Assembly (NCBI GenBank): GCA_028564705.1
Contig: JAPXFQ010000804.1
Span: forward strand, 1,736,001 to 1,800,000
From: Apricaphanius iberus
Lineage: Eukaryota > Chordata > Actinopteri > Cyprinodontiformes > Aphaniidae
Reading direction: 5' to 3'
Length of the DNA stretch: 64,000 nucleotides
Part shown: positions 24,762 to 35,162 of the stretch, piece by piece
How the letters are laid out: each line of letters starts with the position of its first letter
Position numbering within the stretch: the stretch's first letter is position 1
Translations under genes and position numbers: made by a program
The notes under the pieces: generated by a model
Database searches by the model: none
What the model was told of the DNA's origin: nothing
What the model saw: the letters and a program-made list of their open reading frames with translations, nothing else

Positions 24762-25861
24762 AGATATGTTTATAGGTAGTTAGAGTCAGGTCAGACAGGT
24801 AGATAGGAAGAGACAGGTTAATGTTAGTAGTCAGGCAGAGTGTCAAAAGTTAGGAAGAGATAGGAAGAGGTAGAGTAGCTAGGTAGAGATAGATTAATGT
24901 AAGCCAGGTAAAGATCCGGAGCCGGTCGCGGCTTACCGCCGCGGAAGAAATGTGCCCCACAGGGGCCAGCCAGCGCCGGAGAGAGGTCCCTCAAGGGGAT
25001 CCTCCCGCACAGTGCGGCCGCCCATTACCTGCCGGGTTGAATCCCCCGGGCAGACTGTGCGGACCCCACCCGTTTATCTCTTAAACGTTTCTCGCCCTCT
25101 TCAACTCTGTCCTCTCAGTTCTGTCTATTTTTCCTTAAGATAGTTGTCGACTATCGGTCTCGTGCCGGTATTTAGCCTTAGATGGAGTTTACCACCCACT
25201 TTGGGCTGCATTCTCAAACAACCCGACTCCGAGAAGACCCCGGCATGACGGGGGCCGTTACCGGCCCTACACCGTCCACGGGTCAGGAGGACTCAGACAG
25301 AGTGTTGGTAGCCAGGTCTCCTAGTAGCTAGGAGACAGGTTAATGTTAGTAGCTATGCTGCTTTAGGCTAGGCTGTTGGAGGACATTATTAGGGTCTGTT
25401 CCTACTTTCTCTCCTACTTCTCCCCAACTGCATGATGTGCTGTCAATTCAAGCACTAACCTGTTTTCTATTATAGTAGGTGCTCCGGATTAGCCCTGCTT
25501 GACGACCCTGACTAAGATGGCATTGCAGTGACGGAAAATTCTCCACGTCCTGCAACAAACTTGTGCATCAGTTCTATTGCTCTTTCTGTGTCTCTGTTAT
25601 GTATTCTCCAAGCCACAGACGGTCGCGGCAGATAACCGCTTGTGCTGAGCCTGGTTCTGCCGGAGGTTTCTTCCTGTTAAAAGGGAGTTTTTCCTTCCCA
25701 CTGTCGCTGCATGCTTGCTCAGTATGAGGGATTGCTGAGAATTCCACGACGCAATCTTCTGTGGTTCTGTAATTTCTACACTAAACATTGTATTGTAATA
25801 ACTCTTTTTGTAAAGTGCCTTGAGATGACATCTGTTGTGAAATGGCGCTATATAAATAAAC
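24762..25861 (+). other. LINE 3' UTR with polyadenylation signal
   Basis: Non-coding 1.1 kb after the ORF2 stop. It starts with A/G-rich GTTAGGTAGA-like runs, has a GC-rich block at about 24910-25080, and contains the GGAGGTTTCTTCCTG...AAAGGGAGTTTTTCC segment (about 25660-25700) that I recognise from fish L2-type 3' ends. The last 60 bp (TGCCTTGAGATGACATCTG then GGCGCTATATAAATAAA) form the short stem-loop end thought to be read by the element's reverse transcriptase. AATAAA lies at 25855-25860. Confidence 0.8.
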
Positions 25862-25886
25862 TGAATTGAATTGAATTGAATTGAAT
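25862..25886 (+). repeat. LINE 3' tail, (TTGAA)n
   Basis: About four to five tandem TTGAA units directly follow the conserved 3' end and end where the flanking repeat resumes. L2-type elements end in short oligomer repeats instead of poly(A). Confidence 0.9.
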
Positions 25887-26020
25887 TTGGTGTTGCCTGG
25901 TCACACGAACTGGAATCTATTGAAAAAAAATCACATACATATTAAGAAATATTACATATGTTATTGTTTCTTTTGATTAATCGATGTGTCATGTTCCTCG
26001 GGTGTCAAGCAGCAATTTAT
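25886..26020. repeat. Continuation of the 153-bp repeat, right of LINE
   Basis: Immediately after the LINE tail, TTTGGTGTTGCCTGGTCACA...CTATTGAA closely matches the left unit at 20316-20355, and the match continues weakly to about 26015. The LINE therefore split a pre-existing tandem array. The divergence between copies is too high for this to be a target-site duplication made by an intact LINE. Confidence 0.6.
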
Positions 26021-26387
26021 CAATATCTTGGGGTTACTTTGTTTGTAGAACTCAACGGTATGTATTTATTTTATGTAGATTCATTGAATACCAAACTCTC
26101 ACCAACACCACCGCCTTCGGTAGCAAACCTTCGGCTGCAATTTATCATTTCTGTTCAGCATAGTTCCTGATAGTCTCGGCTTTATTGAAACAAATGTCCA
26201 TTGAAGATCCAACTTAAAACTAAGTTCACCACAGTCTTACAGCATGCAGACAGACAGCGAGAGCACTTAGGGTCACCAGCCAACCAGCAAATCATTACCA
26301 ACATCTGATCTCTGCCTCGTAGCAGCTGAAGTGTGTCTGTCAGAAAGCCTGATAACATTGCGCTAATATAAATATATATATATGTAT

Positions 26388-27023
26388 AGTACAGACCAAT
26401 TCATTCATTGAGTTTCCTTTTTTTTCATGACTATTGACATTGTAAATTCACACTGACGGCATCGAGACTATGAATGAATGCATATGGAATCCATCCATCC
26501 ATCCATCCATCTTCTTAACCGCACCAATTCAGGGTCACAGGGCAGCCAACACAGAGAGACAGACAACCACACACTCACACCCAACAAACAACCACACAAA
26601 CCAACCAGAGAACCCACGCAACACAAACATGCAAACCCATCAGAAAGACCCCCATAAACCCACACCCCCAACAACACCAACCACTCCCACCCACCCTGCA
26701 TATGGAATCATTTTCCAAAAATTGTGAAATAACCTGGCCACCAAAGTCACCAGACCTGAACCCAATCGAGATGATTTGGAGTAAGCTGAACTGCAGAGAA
26801 AGCAAAAGGCCCAACAAGTACTAAGCATCTCTGGGAACTCCTTCAAGATTGTTGGAAAACCATTTCGGGTGACGAACTCTTCAAGCTCAAGATAATGCAA
26901 AGCAGTAATCAGAGCAAAGGGTGGCTACTTTGAGGAATCTAAAATATAACACATGTATTCAGTTGTTTCACCCTTTTTGTTTAAGTACATACAGTAATTC
27001 AAAGTGTGTCCAAATTTTTGGTC

Positions 27024-27029
<6 letters not shown>
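26388..27029 (+). mobile_element. Internally deleted Tc1-like element interrupted by SINE
   Basis: Inverted termini are AGTACAGACC (26388-26397) and GGTCTGTACT (27020-27029). The left half continues with TTCATTCATTGAGTTTCC and ATGAATGAATGCATATGGAAT, typical of this Tc1 family's 5' region. The right half (26735-26945) encodes a broken transposase C-terminus: WPPKSPDLNPIEMIW, LWELLQDCWKTISG and KGWLL. The glutamate of NPIE is the third acidic residue of the DDE catalytic triad. Most of the transposase is missing and the left terminus has lost about 18 bp, so the copy is dead. It predates the nested SINE. Confidence 0.88.
26491..26696 (-). mobile_element. SINE/RTE-type insertion, minus strand, nested in Tc1
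   Basis: It starts on the plus strand with (CCAT)n, the reverse complement of a (GATG)n tail, then CTTAACCGCACC and decayed versions of the ACACAGAGACAAACAACCAC..., AGAGAACCCACGC... and CATGCAAAC...CAGAAAGACCCCC blocks common in fish RTE-tailed SINEs. A perfect 12-bp duplication TGCATATGGAAT lies at 26479-26490 and 26697-26708. The element reads from the minus strand and lacks its 5' (tRNA-like) head. Confidence 0.85.
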
Positions 27030-27094
<65 letters not shown>

Positions 27095-27104
27095 TATAAT
27101 ATAT

Positions 27105-27135
<31 letters not shown>
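27030..27135. repeat. Compound (CT)n-(TA)n microsatellite
   Basis: A (CT)n run starting directly at the Tc1 right end passes into (TA)n broken by TTAATATATAATATATTATT. The short frames on both strands here are low-complexity artefacts. Confidence 0.97.
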
Positions 27136-27139
<4 letters not shown>

Positions 27140-27878
27140 TCATTTTTTTGAATTAATGAAATAAAACTTTTTTGATGACATTTTAATGTATTTTTATGCA
27201 ACTTTTATGGAGTACAGTACTTACAGTAACACTATGGGGAAATAGGAGAAACTTGACATGCGTTTTTATAAGATATGCAGAAGAACAGCCCCTCTGCAAA
27301 GTGTGAAGCGCATCAGATAGTGCATTGTAAAGCCTGAAGGTTTGTTTGCTTCATTACCTAGCTAGCCATTGTGCTGATGCAGAACCGGGGTCCTGTAAAT
27401 TCCTGCCTGCTTGTGACACCATAGATAATTACTCCTCCATAAATAATGGAGTGTGCCTCACCCACTTCCTGTAGAATTCTCTTTAATGAGCTTAATATAC
27501 AGAAAGCTGTAGGAAACACGTGCCACATAAATCTTAAATCCTTTTTCTTGTTGTTGTTAAAAGAAATAATCAATCTTGAAAACAGAGACCACTACCAGCA
27601 GTGCCTTATGAACTTGCGAGACAATTCCAGTGTAATATGCTTTACCACCAGCAACTTACAAAATAGCAAGGCAAAGAGGAGAGGTCACTTAACGTGCAAG
27701 TTGCAGGTTAAATAACTTACAATATGCATATGAATGTTTACCATTCAAATTTTTTTTGAGGTTATTTTAAATTTCACTATGCATAACCGCAAATATGTTG
27801 ATTTAAAAGTTTCATAGTCTTGACCTGTGATGTAAGGGGTGGGGTCATATGCTGTGCACGGCCTTCTCAGTTTCTAGT

Positions 27879-28420
27879 TACCGTATTTTTCGGATTATAA
27901 ATCGCTCCGGAGTATAAATCGCGCCAGCCGAAAATGTATAATAAAGAAGGAAAAAAAACATATATAAGTCGCACTGGAGTATAAGTCGCATTTCTTGGGG
28001 AAATTTATTTGATGAAATCCATCCCAGCTGGGTGAAAAACCACTCACTCAAACCGACCGCGGCTCCTCCTGCAGCTGACTGGACGCGTAGACAAACAGGA
28101 GGATCCGCAGTACCGAAGCGAGCTGGTTAAAATATCCACGCACAGTTGCCAGCTGGGCTCTCTGCCGCTACCGATCGAAGCGTGAGGTCCTCCGCTGACT
28201 TTGTAAAGAGAGAAGCTGTTCCTTTGTTCTAAGACTATGCTGGACACATTTTGAACTCCCCTCCTCGCAATCCCTGAATTTGATTGATGATCGAACTATG
28301 CCTTTCCTTCGTTTTTTTTAATGTGTTAATAATTTCACACATAAGTCGCTCCTGAGTATAAGTCGCACCCCCGGCCAAACTACGAAAAAAACTGCGACTT
28401 ATAATCCGAAAAATACGGTA
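27879..28420. mobile_element. MITE with perfect termini (TACCGTATTTTTCGG family)
   Basis: Positions 27878-27900 and 28399-28421 are perfect 23-bp inverted repeats beginning TTACCGTATTTTTCGG. Inside each end are diverged direct copies of CTCCGGAGTATAAATCGC / TGGAGTATAAGTCGCA (27903-27990) and CTGAGTATAAGTCGCAC (28352-28369), the subterminal repeats of a known fish MITE family. The GC-rich centre (28040-28250) is open on the minus strand for 67 codons but shows no recognisable protein. A TA duplication is consistent with the ends. Confidence 0.85.
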
Positions 28421-28492
28421 ACAAATCCTGCAGTTGTGTTATCAGCAGTCAGTGTGGTCATTAGCTTTGGATTGTGATCATTTTTCTTAAAA

Positions 28493-28720
28493 ATGGTAAA
28501 TTCTTGTGTTTGCTATAGAAAAACCAGCCTGTCAGGGCATGGAGCCTACAGGTTTCCAAAGAAGAAGAAAAAACAAAAAACAGACAGCATCTTCCGTGTC
28601 TGGCTGTGTGAATTGTATGCAGCTAAATCTAACTGCTGTAAATTTGTGCTTTGGTTATGGAAACCCTTGAAATTTATGGTGCTCAATTCAGATCAGAGGA
28701 TTAAAATACTAGCACAGTAA
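28493..28720 (+). pseudogene. THAP-type zinc-finger relic
   Basis: A 75-codon frame starts MVNSCVCYRKTSLSGHGAYRFPKKKKK and continues RVWLCELYAAKSNCCKFVLW. A THAP domain begins near the initiator Met with M-x(3)-C-x(2-4)-C, has a (Y/F)RFP motif, an invariant Trp and a closing C-x2-H. The first Cys pair, YRFPK and the Trp (R-V-W) are recognisable. The second half is diverged and the C-x2-H pair is not clean. THAP domains occur in P-element/THAP9-like and related transposases and in host regulators. The position, 72 bp after a MITE and inside a transposon cluster, favours a transposase relic. A host first exon is an alternative. Confidence 0.4.
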
Positions 28721-29260
28721 AGACCAGCTAGACCAGCCAGCATGCTCCAGAGTTTACAGCTTCATGAGACCTACATCTGTGGCTGCTTCTACAACAGCAG
28801 GAGCCAGCTGGGAGACACAACCGGATCGATCAGAAGCTCAGCTCTACACAGACAGGATCTCTGCTTTGTGAGTCTTGATGTCTAATATCTGCTAATTACC
28901 AACTTTGTTGAAAGACTAACATCAAAGATTAGAATCCATGCGATATATGGGTTGTAAAAGAAACAGTAAGGCTAACTTGAGGATTGAGGCTAAGCATTAG
29001 CATCAGCTAGCATTGATTTGATTTGGGTTTTAATGCTTTCCCCCTGATCTCTCTGTGTTATCTGGAGCATGCAGTAGGCTCATAGCTGTGGTCCATCATA
29101 TATGTAGTTGTAAATGTTTCAAATCTACTTTGTGTCGAAGTAGGCATTAAAATCCATAGTTTTCTATTGATCGAGCTGACAGGATTCTCACTCCCTGTCG
29201 TTTCTGGTCTGACATTCTCACAAAACCCTAAAATATTATATATATATATATACATATATT

Positions 29261-29987
29261 AGGGCCGGGACTTTGACGCGTTAATTGAGATTAATTAATT
29301 ACAAAAAAATAACGCGTACATTTTTTTTAACGCATTTTAATTGCACCTATTTATGCACCGCAGCCTTCCAGCGCTGGTGCGGAGAAAAAGGTGCAGATCC
29401 CGTTTCATATCCGCTAACCCGCGTGCTGTCGTTCCTCCAGCAGCTGATGGACAGAAATGTAGCTTTCACTACAGTTAAAACTTATGCTGCAGCTATTTCT
29501 TCCTGTCTTGAAGGTTTTGGTGACAGAACGGTCTCATCTACTCTGTCACTGCGTGCGCTCTCGTGTTAAGTGGCGCATACGGCTGCACTGGCGCTGCTTC
29601 CAGCAATTTCCTCTGGACTCGATCCTCCAGAGAATCTCAGAACTCATTCCAACAGAGGGATTTCATCCTCCACAGCTCTGCAAGGAGGGATGATGGTGGT
29701 GCGTTGCGGTCTTCACCGTCTTAATTTATCTATTTCTATCTGAGAGACATTTCCGCTTTCTCCATGATTCTCTTATCGGTGTTCTGACAGAATTATGTTT
29801 TTATTTTTTTCTGATAACTTAAACTTATGTATTCAGTCATTATCCATACTAAATTTCCATGTGAAAAAAATTCTCACTTTTCTCAGGTCAAATATTTATG
29901 TGGGATTAAAATGCAGTTAATTTCGATTAATTAATTACAAAGCCTGTAATTAATTACATTTAAAAAAAGTTATCATGTCCCGGCCCT
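29261..29987. mobile_element. TIR element carrying a captured recombinase fragment
   Basis: The ends AGGGCCGGGAC (29261-29271) and GTCCCGGCCCT (29977-29987) are perfect inverted repeats, each followed inward by AT-rich TTAATTAATTAC-type blocks. The flanks are (TA)n on both sides, so the target duplication cannot be read; TA would fit. The inner arms differ in length. The right arm has an extra small palindrome, TTAATTACA around GGCTTTGTAATTAA. The superfamily is not determined. The 29360-29690 core is GC-rich and coding-like. Confidence 0.75.
29361..29690 (+). pseudogene. DIRS-like tyrosine recombinase N-terminal fragment
   Basis: Frame 1 reads AFQRWCGEKGADPVSYPL, TRVLSFLQQLMDRNVAFTTV, KTYAAAISSCLEGFGDRTVS. 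This is the SAM-like core-binding domain pattern of recombinases in fish DIRS-type retrotransposons: W-x-x-WC...DP, VLxFLQ...LD.G, STxKxYxAAI. It stops at 29567-29569. A second frame then gives FPLDSILQRISELIPTEGF, resembling the SWDL..VLxxL..xPFEP block that follows in DIRS proteins. The catalytic domain (R-H-R-Y) is absent. It is GC-rich against its AT-rich host element, which fits capture. The function is lost. Confidence 0.6.
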
Positions 29988-30978
29988 AATATATATATAT
30001 ATTAGTACACCTGCACTTCTTCAAGTCTTTCTAATTAAAAATAGCATGTGGTTAGTAGCAGACACAAATTAGGGATTAACTGTTTTTCCAATTTGTGTAT
30101 TAGACTTTATTCCAGCAGATGTCAGAGTAGATATTGCCATCATCATGGTGAAATTTTTTTAGATTAAAAGGTTATTCATTTATTTTTCTCCTGACAGCTG
30201 AGTGGCTAGCTTCTTTTCTTGTACAAAGAAAGAGGAATATTATGCGTATCCTTTAACATAATGCTGTATCTGTTACATGCTCAAGCTATTTTTCAGCTAA
30301 GGAACAGGTTAATGAATTAAATCAAGTTCGGTTCACGCTCTGTAATTATCGGCCATCTTAGACAACCTATTTTGTTGTGAAAAATTGTACGAGAATCTGT
30401 GGTAGTGAGTTTGATCAGTGTTCTCTGGTCATTCGTTGTGACAGGTCCAACGATCACTGCTTTAGCACACGCTTCAGATCTCTATCAATGGTGACCTACT
30501 GTATAACAGATATTACTTTTCAACCGCTGTCTCTTTTTCCTCCTAAGACTCTGTAAAGAAAGGTGCTAGTCACTGTAACCTAATACCCAATTACTATTGA
30601 ACAGAGATCTCTGTCAGTCATTTCTGACAAGGATCTGCTACAGCAACATACAGTAATGTCTGGTATCTTCCATCATTCAGTGTGACAAGAGTTACTATAA
30701 AGATTTGATCATTTTAAGTTAATCACAGTGTTATTTATATGTTCAAATTCTGAATTATTTGAGTGTGATCAATAATTAGTGGAGCCAGATCCCCCACTTG
30801 ATGCTGCAAATTCCTGGTTAAGCAGTGAAAGCAGCTGTGCTTCCCTTGCTTACAAGACAGACAATTTAATCTGTTTGAAAATATTGCTGCTTTAAAATAA
30901 GAGTCATAGTGGAAACTGTAGTTGTACTAACCATCATTCTTATTTAGCCTACAATGTTTTAACCAACAGACTTCAACT

Positions 30979-31320
30979 ACAGTGGCTCTCAAAAGTCTGT
31001 AAAAATGCAAGGTTTCTGTAATGTACTGTAAAAACAAGCACATCACCAATCATTTAAATTCTTCAATAGAAACTAATTAGCAATTTATTTGAAAAATAAT
31101 GAAATTTGTTACCAAAACAGAATAATTAAAGAAAAAAATGTAATAATCTAGTTGTACAATGCACAGTTGTATGCATGCTCTTAAACAAATGCTTTTAATT
31201 TCATTTTTCAACTTTCTGAGTTCACAACTGCCATTAACCATAGCGAATGTGATGAATCTGATGGATTTTACTGATGAAGCATGGGACAGCAGTGACATTT
31301 TAACGACTGTGCATAAAACA
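30979..31320. mobile_element. Tc1-like terminal fragment
   Basis: CAGTGGCTCTCAAAAGTCTG followed by AAATGCAAGGTTTCTGTAATGTA, and later GCATGCTCTTAAACAAATGCTTTT, matches the outer few hundred bases of a Tc1/mariner family common in fish. No transposase remains. Confidence 0.6.
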
Positions 31321-32280
31321 TAGGACAGAACCTGGTCTCGAAGGAAGATAACGGTACAAAATGCAAGTTGTGTTTTAAATAGGACAATTTGATTTTTACT
31401 TTTGTCTGGACAAATAAGTAGGGCTGTGAAACACCAGCCTTATGTTTTAAATTGAATATCCAAGACTGACCAAAATCTCGAAAAATGTTTTAACAGTTAA
31501 TGGTGTGATTAAATTAAATCAAACTCCATATTTTGCCACAATTTCTAAAGGTATGGCTAGTACAAAAACAACTATGCACATCATCAAAAATATCATAATT
31601 CCTACATGGTATATTGCATGGTATATATTGCAGCATTATAAACTGAACTGTATTTTCCTTAGATGAAACTAGGTCATTTTCAAGTGGATGAAATTGTGAA
31701 CAGTTTTAAATACCAGCCAGTACTAACCAAAACCTTCAGGTTTCAGCAACCAATTGAAGGTGTAGAGGTGTTTTTGTGCCTCAATATCACAGTGAAACAA
31801 TTACTTGATTTGAAGAGCTTTAAAGATTGGGATTGGTTTAGTAGAGTTCAGAACTAAATCTGACAGAAAATCTGCAGGGTCACATGGAGAGAAATTATTT
31901 AGATGTGTGGATGTGCGATGTTTTTCTCCGACTGAACCAAAACAGACCTGAAGTGACGGTTTTTGACCTAAAGATGAAGGATTAAGAATAAGCGCACAAC
32001 TTGAGCTCTTACAACTAGGAACAACCAATCAGGCCTAAAATCTCTACATGTCCTCAAATTAAAACGATCATACAGGTCGTTTGCGACAGCTCCAAAAAAC
32101 GACCTATGTGAATGGTTTTTTTTCTGGGTTTACCTGACGTCCAAAAACACTCACTGCCTCCATATGTTTAAAAGGAATTTGTGTTGTATGCTTTTTCTAA
32201 TTGAATCCAGAAGGAACCGTGTTTACATCATTCCTTTTTTTATAAAAAAAAAAAAAAAGTTTTGAATTAAGAGCAGACAT
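31321..32280. other. No gene recognised
   Basis: AT-rich spacer with an A run at 32246-32259. Small frames without motifs. Confidence 0.55.
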
Positions 32281-32281
32281 G

Positions 32282-32346
32282 CGGCGAACGTTCGCCTGAC
32301 CAGGAATTGAACCCGGGACGACTATGCTTGCTACGCGACTCAAATC
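32282..32346 (-). repeat. tRNA-like segment, possible SINE relic
   Basis: On the minus strand GTCCCGGGTTCAATTCCTGG is a good B-box/T-arm sequence. Upstream there is only a weak A-box-like TTTGAGTCGCGTAGC. No cloverleaf could be closed. Either a decayed tRNA gene or a SINE head. Confidence 0.35.
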
Positions 32347-32699
32347 ACGGCTGATTTGTGGTTACTAATGTTAAACAAATGGATCACATTAGGTTTAGGC
32401 ACTGGTTCCCGAATAGTAGGATTAGCAAAATAATTGGGTTATGGTTAGGTAATGCTCCTCAAATTACTGGTCAGCCAATCATAAATGAAAAAGTTGGGAT
32501 CGATGGGGGAATACATGCCGACGTGACAGCGGTATTAACATTTTAGACCACAAGGGGTCGCATAAGGAATAAAGTGTAGTTTTTACAGATTGCGCAATCG
32601 ACCAACGTGGTCGTATTTCACTTGAGTATGGTATCTTGAATATAGATTTGGTGATGGACTCAGACCTGAAACACATAAAGACAATTACAAAATCAACAT

Positions 32700-33035
32700 T
32701 TTAGCATCTAAAAAAATTTCCAAGATTAAAGGACTGGTGTTCCAACGACATCTAAACAAACTCATCCATGCTATCTTTAGTTGGACCGATTACTGCAATA
32801 GCGTCCTCACAGGTCTGCCTAAAAAGTCAGTCAGATAGCTGCAGCTGGTCTAGAACGTCCTCAATAAAAATGGGGAAAAAGAGCACATTATCCCAGTTCT
32901 AAAGTCACACTGGCTCCTTTTGGTTGAGATCTTCTTGTTCAAGTCGACTCTGAATGCCCAGAGTAAGAATCAAATTTGAAGAAGCAGCATTAAATGTTAT
33001 GTTCCTCTAATCTGGAAAAAAACTTTCAGAAAATT
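32700..33035 (+). mobile_element. Degenerate L2-like LINE fragment (RT C-terminus)
   Basis: Conceptual translation across several breaks gives LIHAIF, DYCNSVLTGLPKKSV, a degenerate LQLV block, IIPVLKSHW and finally PLIWKK. These match the post-RT blocks [33 protein letters not shown] and LLWNRLP of the intact ORF2. Stops (for example TAG at 32837) and frameshifts show that it is dead. The motif spelling differs from the intact copy, so it belongs to another L2-clade family. Confidence 0.7.
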
Positions 33036-35160
33036 AAAATATTAAAATATCCATATCCATTTAAATAAATCTAGCTTTGCTAATGGATGTATATTTTAAC
33101 AGAAAACAGAATCACCAGAAATTGTACCCTGTCCAAGAAATGGTACAGATTTTACATTTTAGTACTGAGGAACATGTATGTACCATTCAGACAATGAAAA
33201 AGGTAGAGATAGTTACCCTGAGGTCCAATATTTGTCCTTAGACTGTGTTAATTTTGTTTTGTGTCCCTTGGGGCACAGTATTGTACCAATGTTTTACCCC
33301 TATTTCTGTCAGTATATGCCATCAGATTATCACACCTGTTTTTTTATGTTTTCCTTTTCCCACAAGCGTTAGTTTTTTTGTTTTGTTTTTTGGTGAATTG
33401 ATTAATATCACGCGATTTAAAAATAAAAAAACTCTTGAAAGGATTTATCATCATCCTTGAATGTGTGCTGAGACCAGCAACAGTATGTATGAAAGTAAAT
33501 GCAAGTAAACATGCAGAGTTCATTTAGCATTTGTAAACTATATCAGCTGAGATGGCAAACTGTAGTTATACAGAGGACCAGATTGCCAGACAGTTCATGG
33601 GGACTGTGAAGGACAGCCACCTTTTGGAGTGGCTCGCAAAAAGACATGAGCAGCGGGTTTTCAATTGGGATAAAAACAAGTTATGCCTATCCGTTTTCTC
33701 TGATTACCACAAACTCTTCCGTCTCAAGGTTTATATGCAGCCATGCACATCCACAGCCCAGACACAACCCCATACCCCTCTTTATCCAGCCATGGCATAG
33801 CCGTTTGTGAAAAGCACATTATTGCAACAAATTGACGCCACAGGCTGACCGCTTAAGAATGACCAAAAGGCTCACTGATGCTGGCATTAATGCTGAAACT
33901 GATGGGGGCATTGTCTTACGCCTATGTTTTCAACGTCACCAAAAAACAGGTATTCTAACAGCACTATGTGGACTTTTTAGAGCCTTTATAGTGGCGGACT
34001 GGCCATCAGGATTGTGATTGCCAAAGTTAGGTCAGGTCATCTTGATTTTGTTTTTTTTTAAAACAATGCGTCTTGTGGCCCATTAGGGCATTGCTCCACT
34101 GAAAGTAAGCTCACACAGAAGCAGCAAGGTTCGGCACAAACACATTCCCTCCTCGGTATTTGTGAGGGTGTATGTCAATCACTGTAGACATCCCCCTCCT
34201 GCACCTTTAGCTCTAGAGACAAAATGGAGCAATATTGACAAGCCAAGAGGAAAGGTGGAGCGGAGAGGGAGAGACCTAAATAAAAGCCCTGACCAGAGAT
34301 GTAACAAAGTGTAAAATAATTGACATTTTTGTCAGTAATGGAACAGATGAGACATTAAACACTTTTGTTGACAACAGACAACAATCCAGCACGACTAGTT
34401 TAATGAGGTTAGCTGATGGCCTGAAACTAACTAAATAAAACTAGATTTAAGTTGTAAGAAAGCACATTGCAAATCTTCAAATATGGTGAATTGCATTGAA
34501 AAAAGAAAATATGTTATATTAAAATTAAAATCCTTGTATTTAATTCACCTTTATTTAAACAGGTAAATACCATACCATGTTAAATCCCATTTGCCATGTT
34601 ATATTAGCATGGCAAATGCATTAAAAATAGTCAATTCCTGAATCTGAAAGGCTAGGATATTATGGGTTGTTTTTGGATTTTCCTTACAAAAATGAAGAAG
34701 GGAGCAGTGTCAGCACTGTCAGCAGCTCAACCCCTGCAAGAGCTCCCCTGGTCACGCTAGTGTTGGATAGCAGTAGTAAGGAATCAGAACAGGAACCTTC
34801 TGGCAAAGTTTAAGTACAAACCAAATATAAAAGCAATACTTTTTAGCATAATTTGTAGTTCACTTATGACGATCAGTATGCAATGAACATTACAAGTCAA
34901 GATTATTTCAAGTGATAATAATGTGTGTGTGTTTAAAGTTTTCTTGTTCAGTGTTAAAGATAATAAACCTACTCATCTGAAGTGCTCCACCTTAGTACCT
35001 CCAACTTCTGGTATGATACAATAGTTTACACACTAATCAAATTTATAACTAGTACCTTTCAGTTTAAAAATATTATTAGTCTCAATTTTAGGTGGATTAT
35101 GGTGTAATCTATTTTATGTAATCTACTACAACTGTTAAATGGACAGGACAAATATATTTA
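33036..35160. other. No gene recognised; one unexplained short frame
   Basis: Frame 33552-33800 (82 codons, plus) reads MANCSYTEDQIARQFMGTVK then DSHLLEWLAKRHEQRVF. Its composition is protein-like for the first 60 codons but matches no family I can name, and a further frame follows at 33832-34017. No upstream promoter or splice evidence. Confidence 0.4.
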
Positions 35161-35162
35161 CC

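Larger units (their letters stand above)
20473..25886 (+). mobile_element. Full-length L2/CR1-clade LINE, apparently intact
   Basis: A 5.4-kb non-LTR retrotransposon. In order it has a 5' UTR, ORF1 with an SGNH-esterase-like domain, ORF2 with endonuclease and reverse transcriptase, a long 3' UTR, an AATAAA signal, and a short TTGAA tandem tail instead of poly(A). The esterase-type ORF1, an ORF2 with an APE endonuclease and no RNase H, and the TTGAA tail are the combination known from fish L2/CR1-clade LINEs. Both frames are open throughout, so the copy is young or recently inserted. The 5' edge (about 20473) is inferred from where the flanking tandem repeat stops matching. A possible 5-bp duplication ATTTG occurs at 20468-20472 and 25885-25889; it overlaps the tail, so it may be chance microhomology. 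A young copy would be expected to have close relatives elsewhere in the genome. Confidence 0.93.

Noticed and set aside
20287..26020. Flanking direct repeat as a long target-site duplication of the LINE
   Set aside because: Copies are too diverged for an intact LINE, and a further diverged unit lies on the left, showing a pre-existing tandem array.
26921..27201. Frames of 70-77 codons on both strands
   Set aside because: They translate (CT)n/(TA)n microsatellite into Ser-Leu, Tyr-Ile and Arg-Glu runs.
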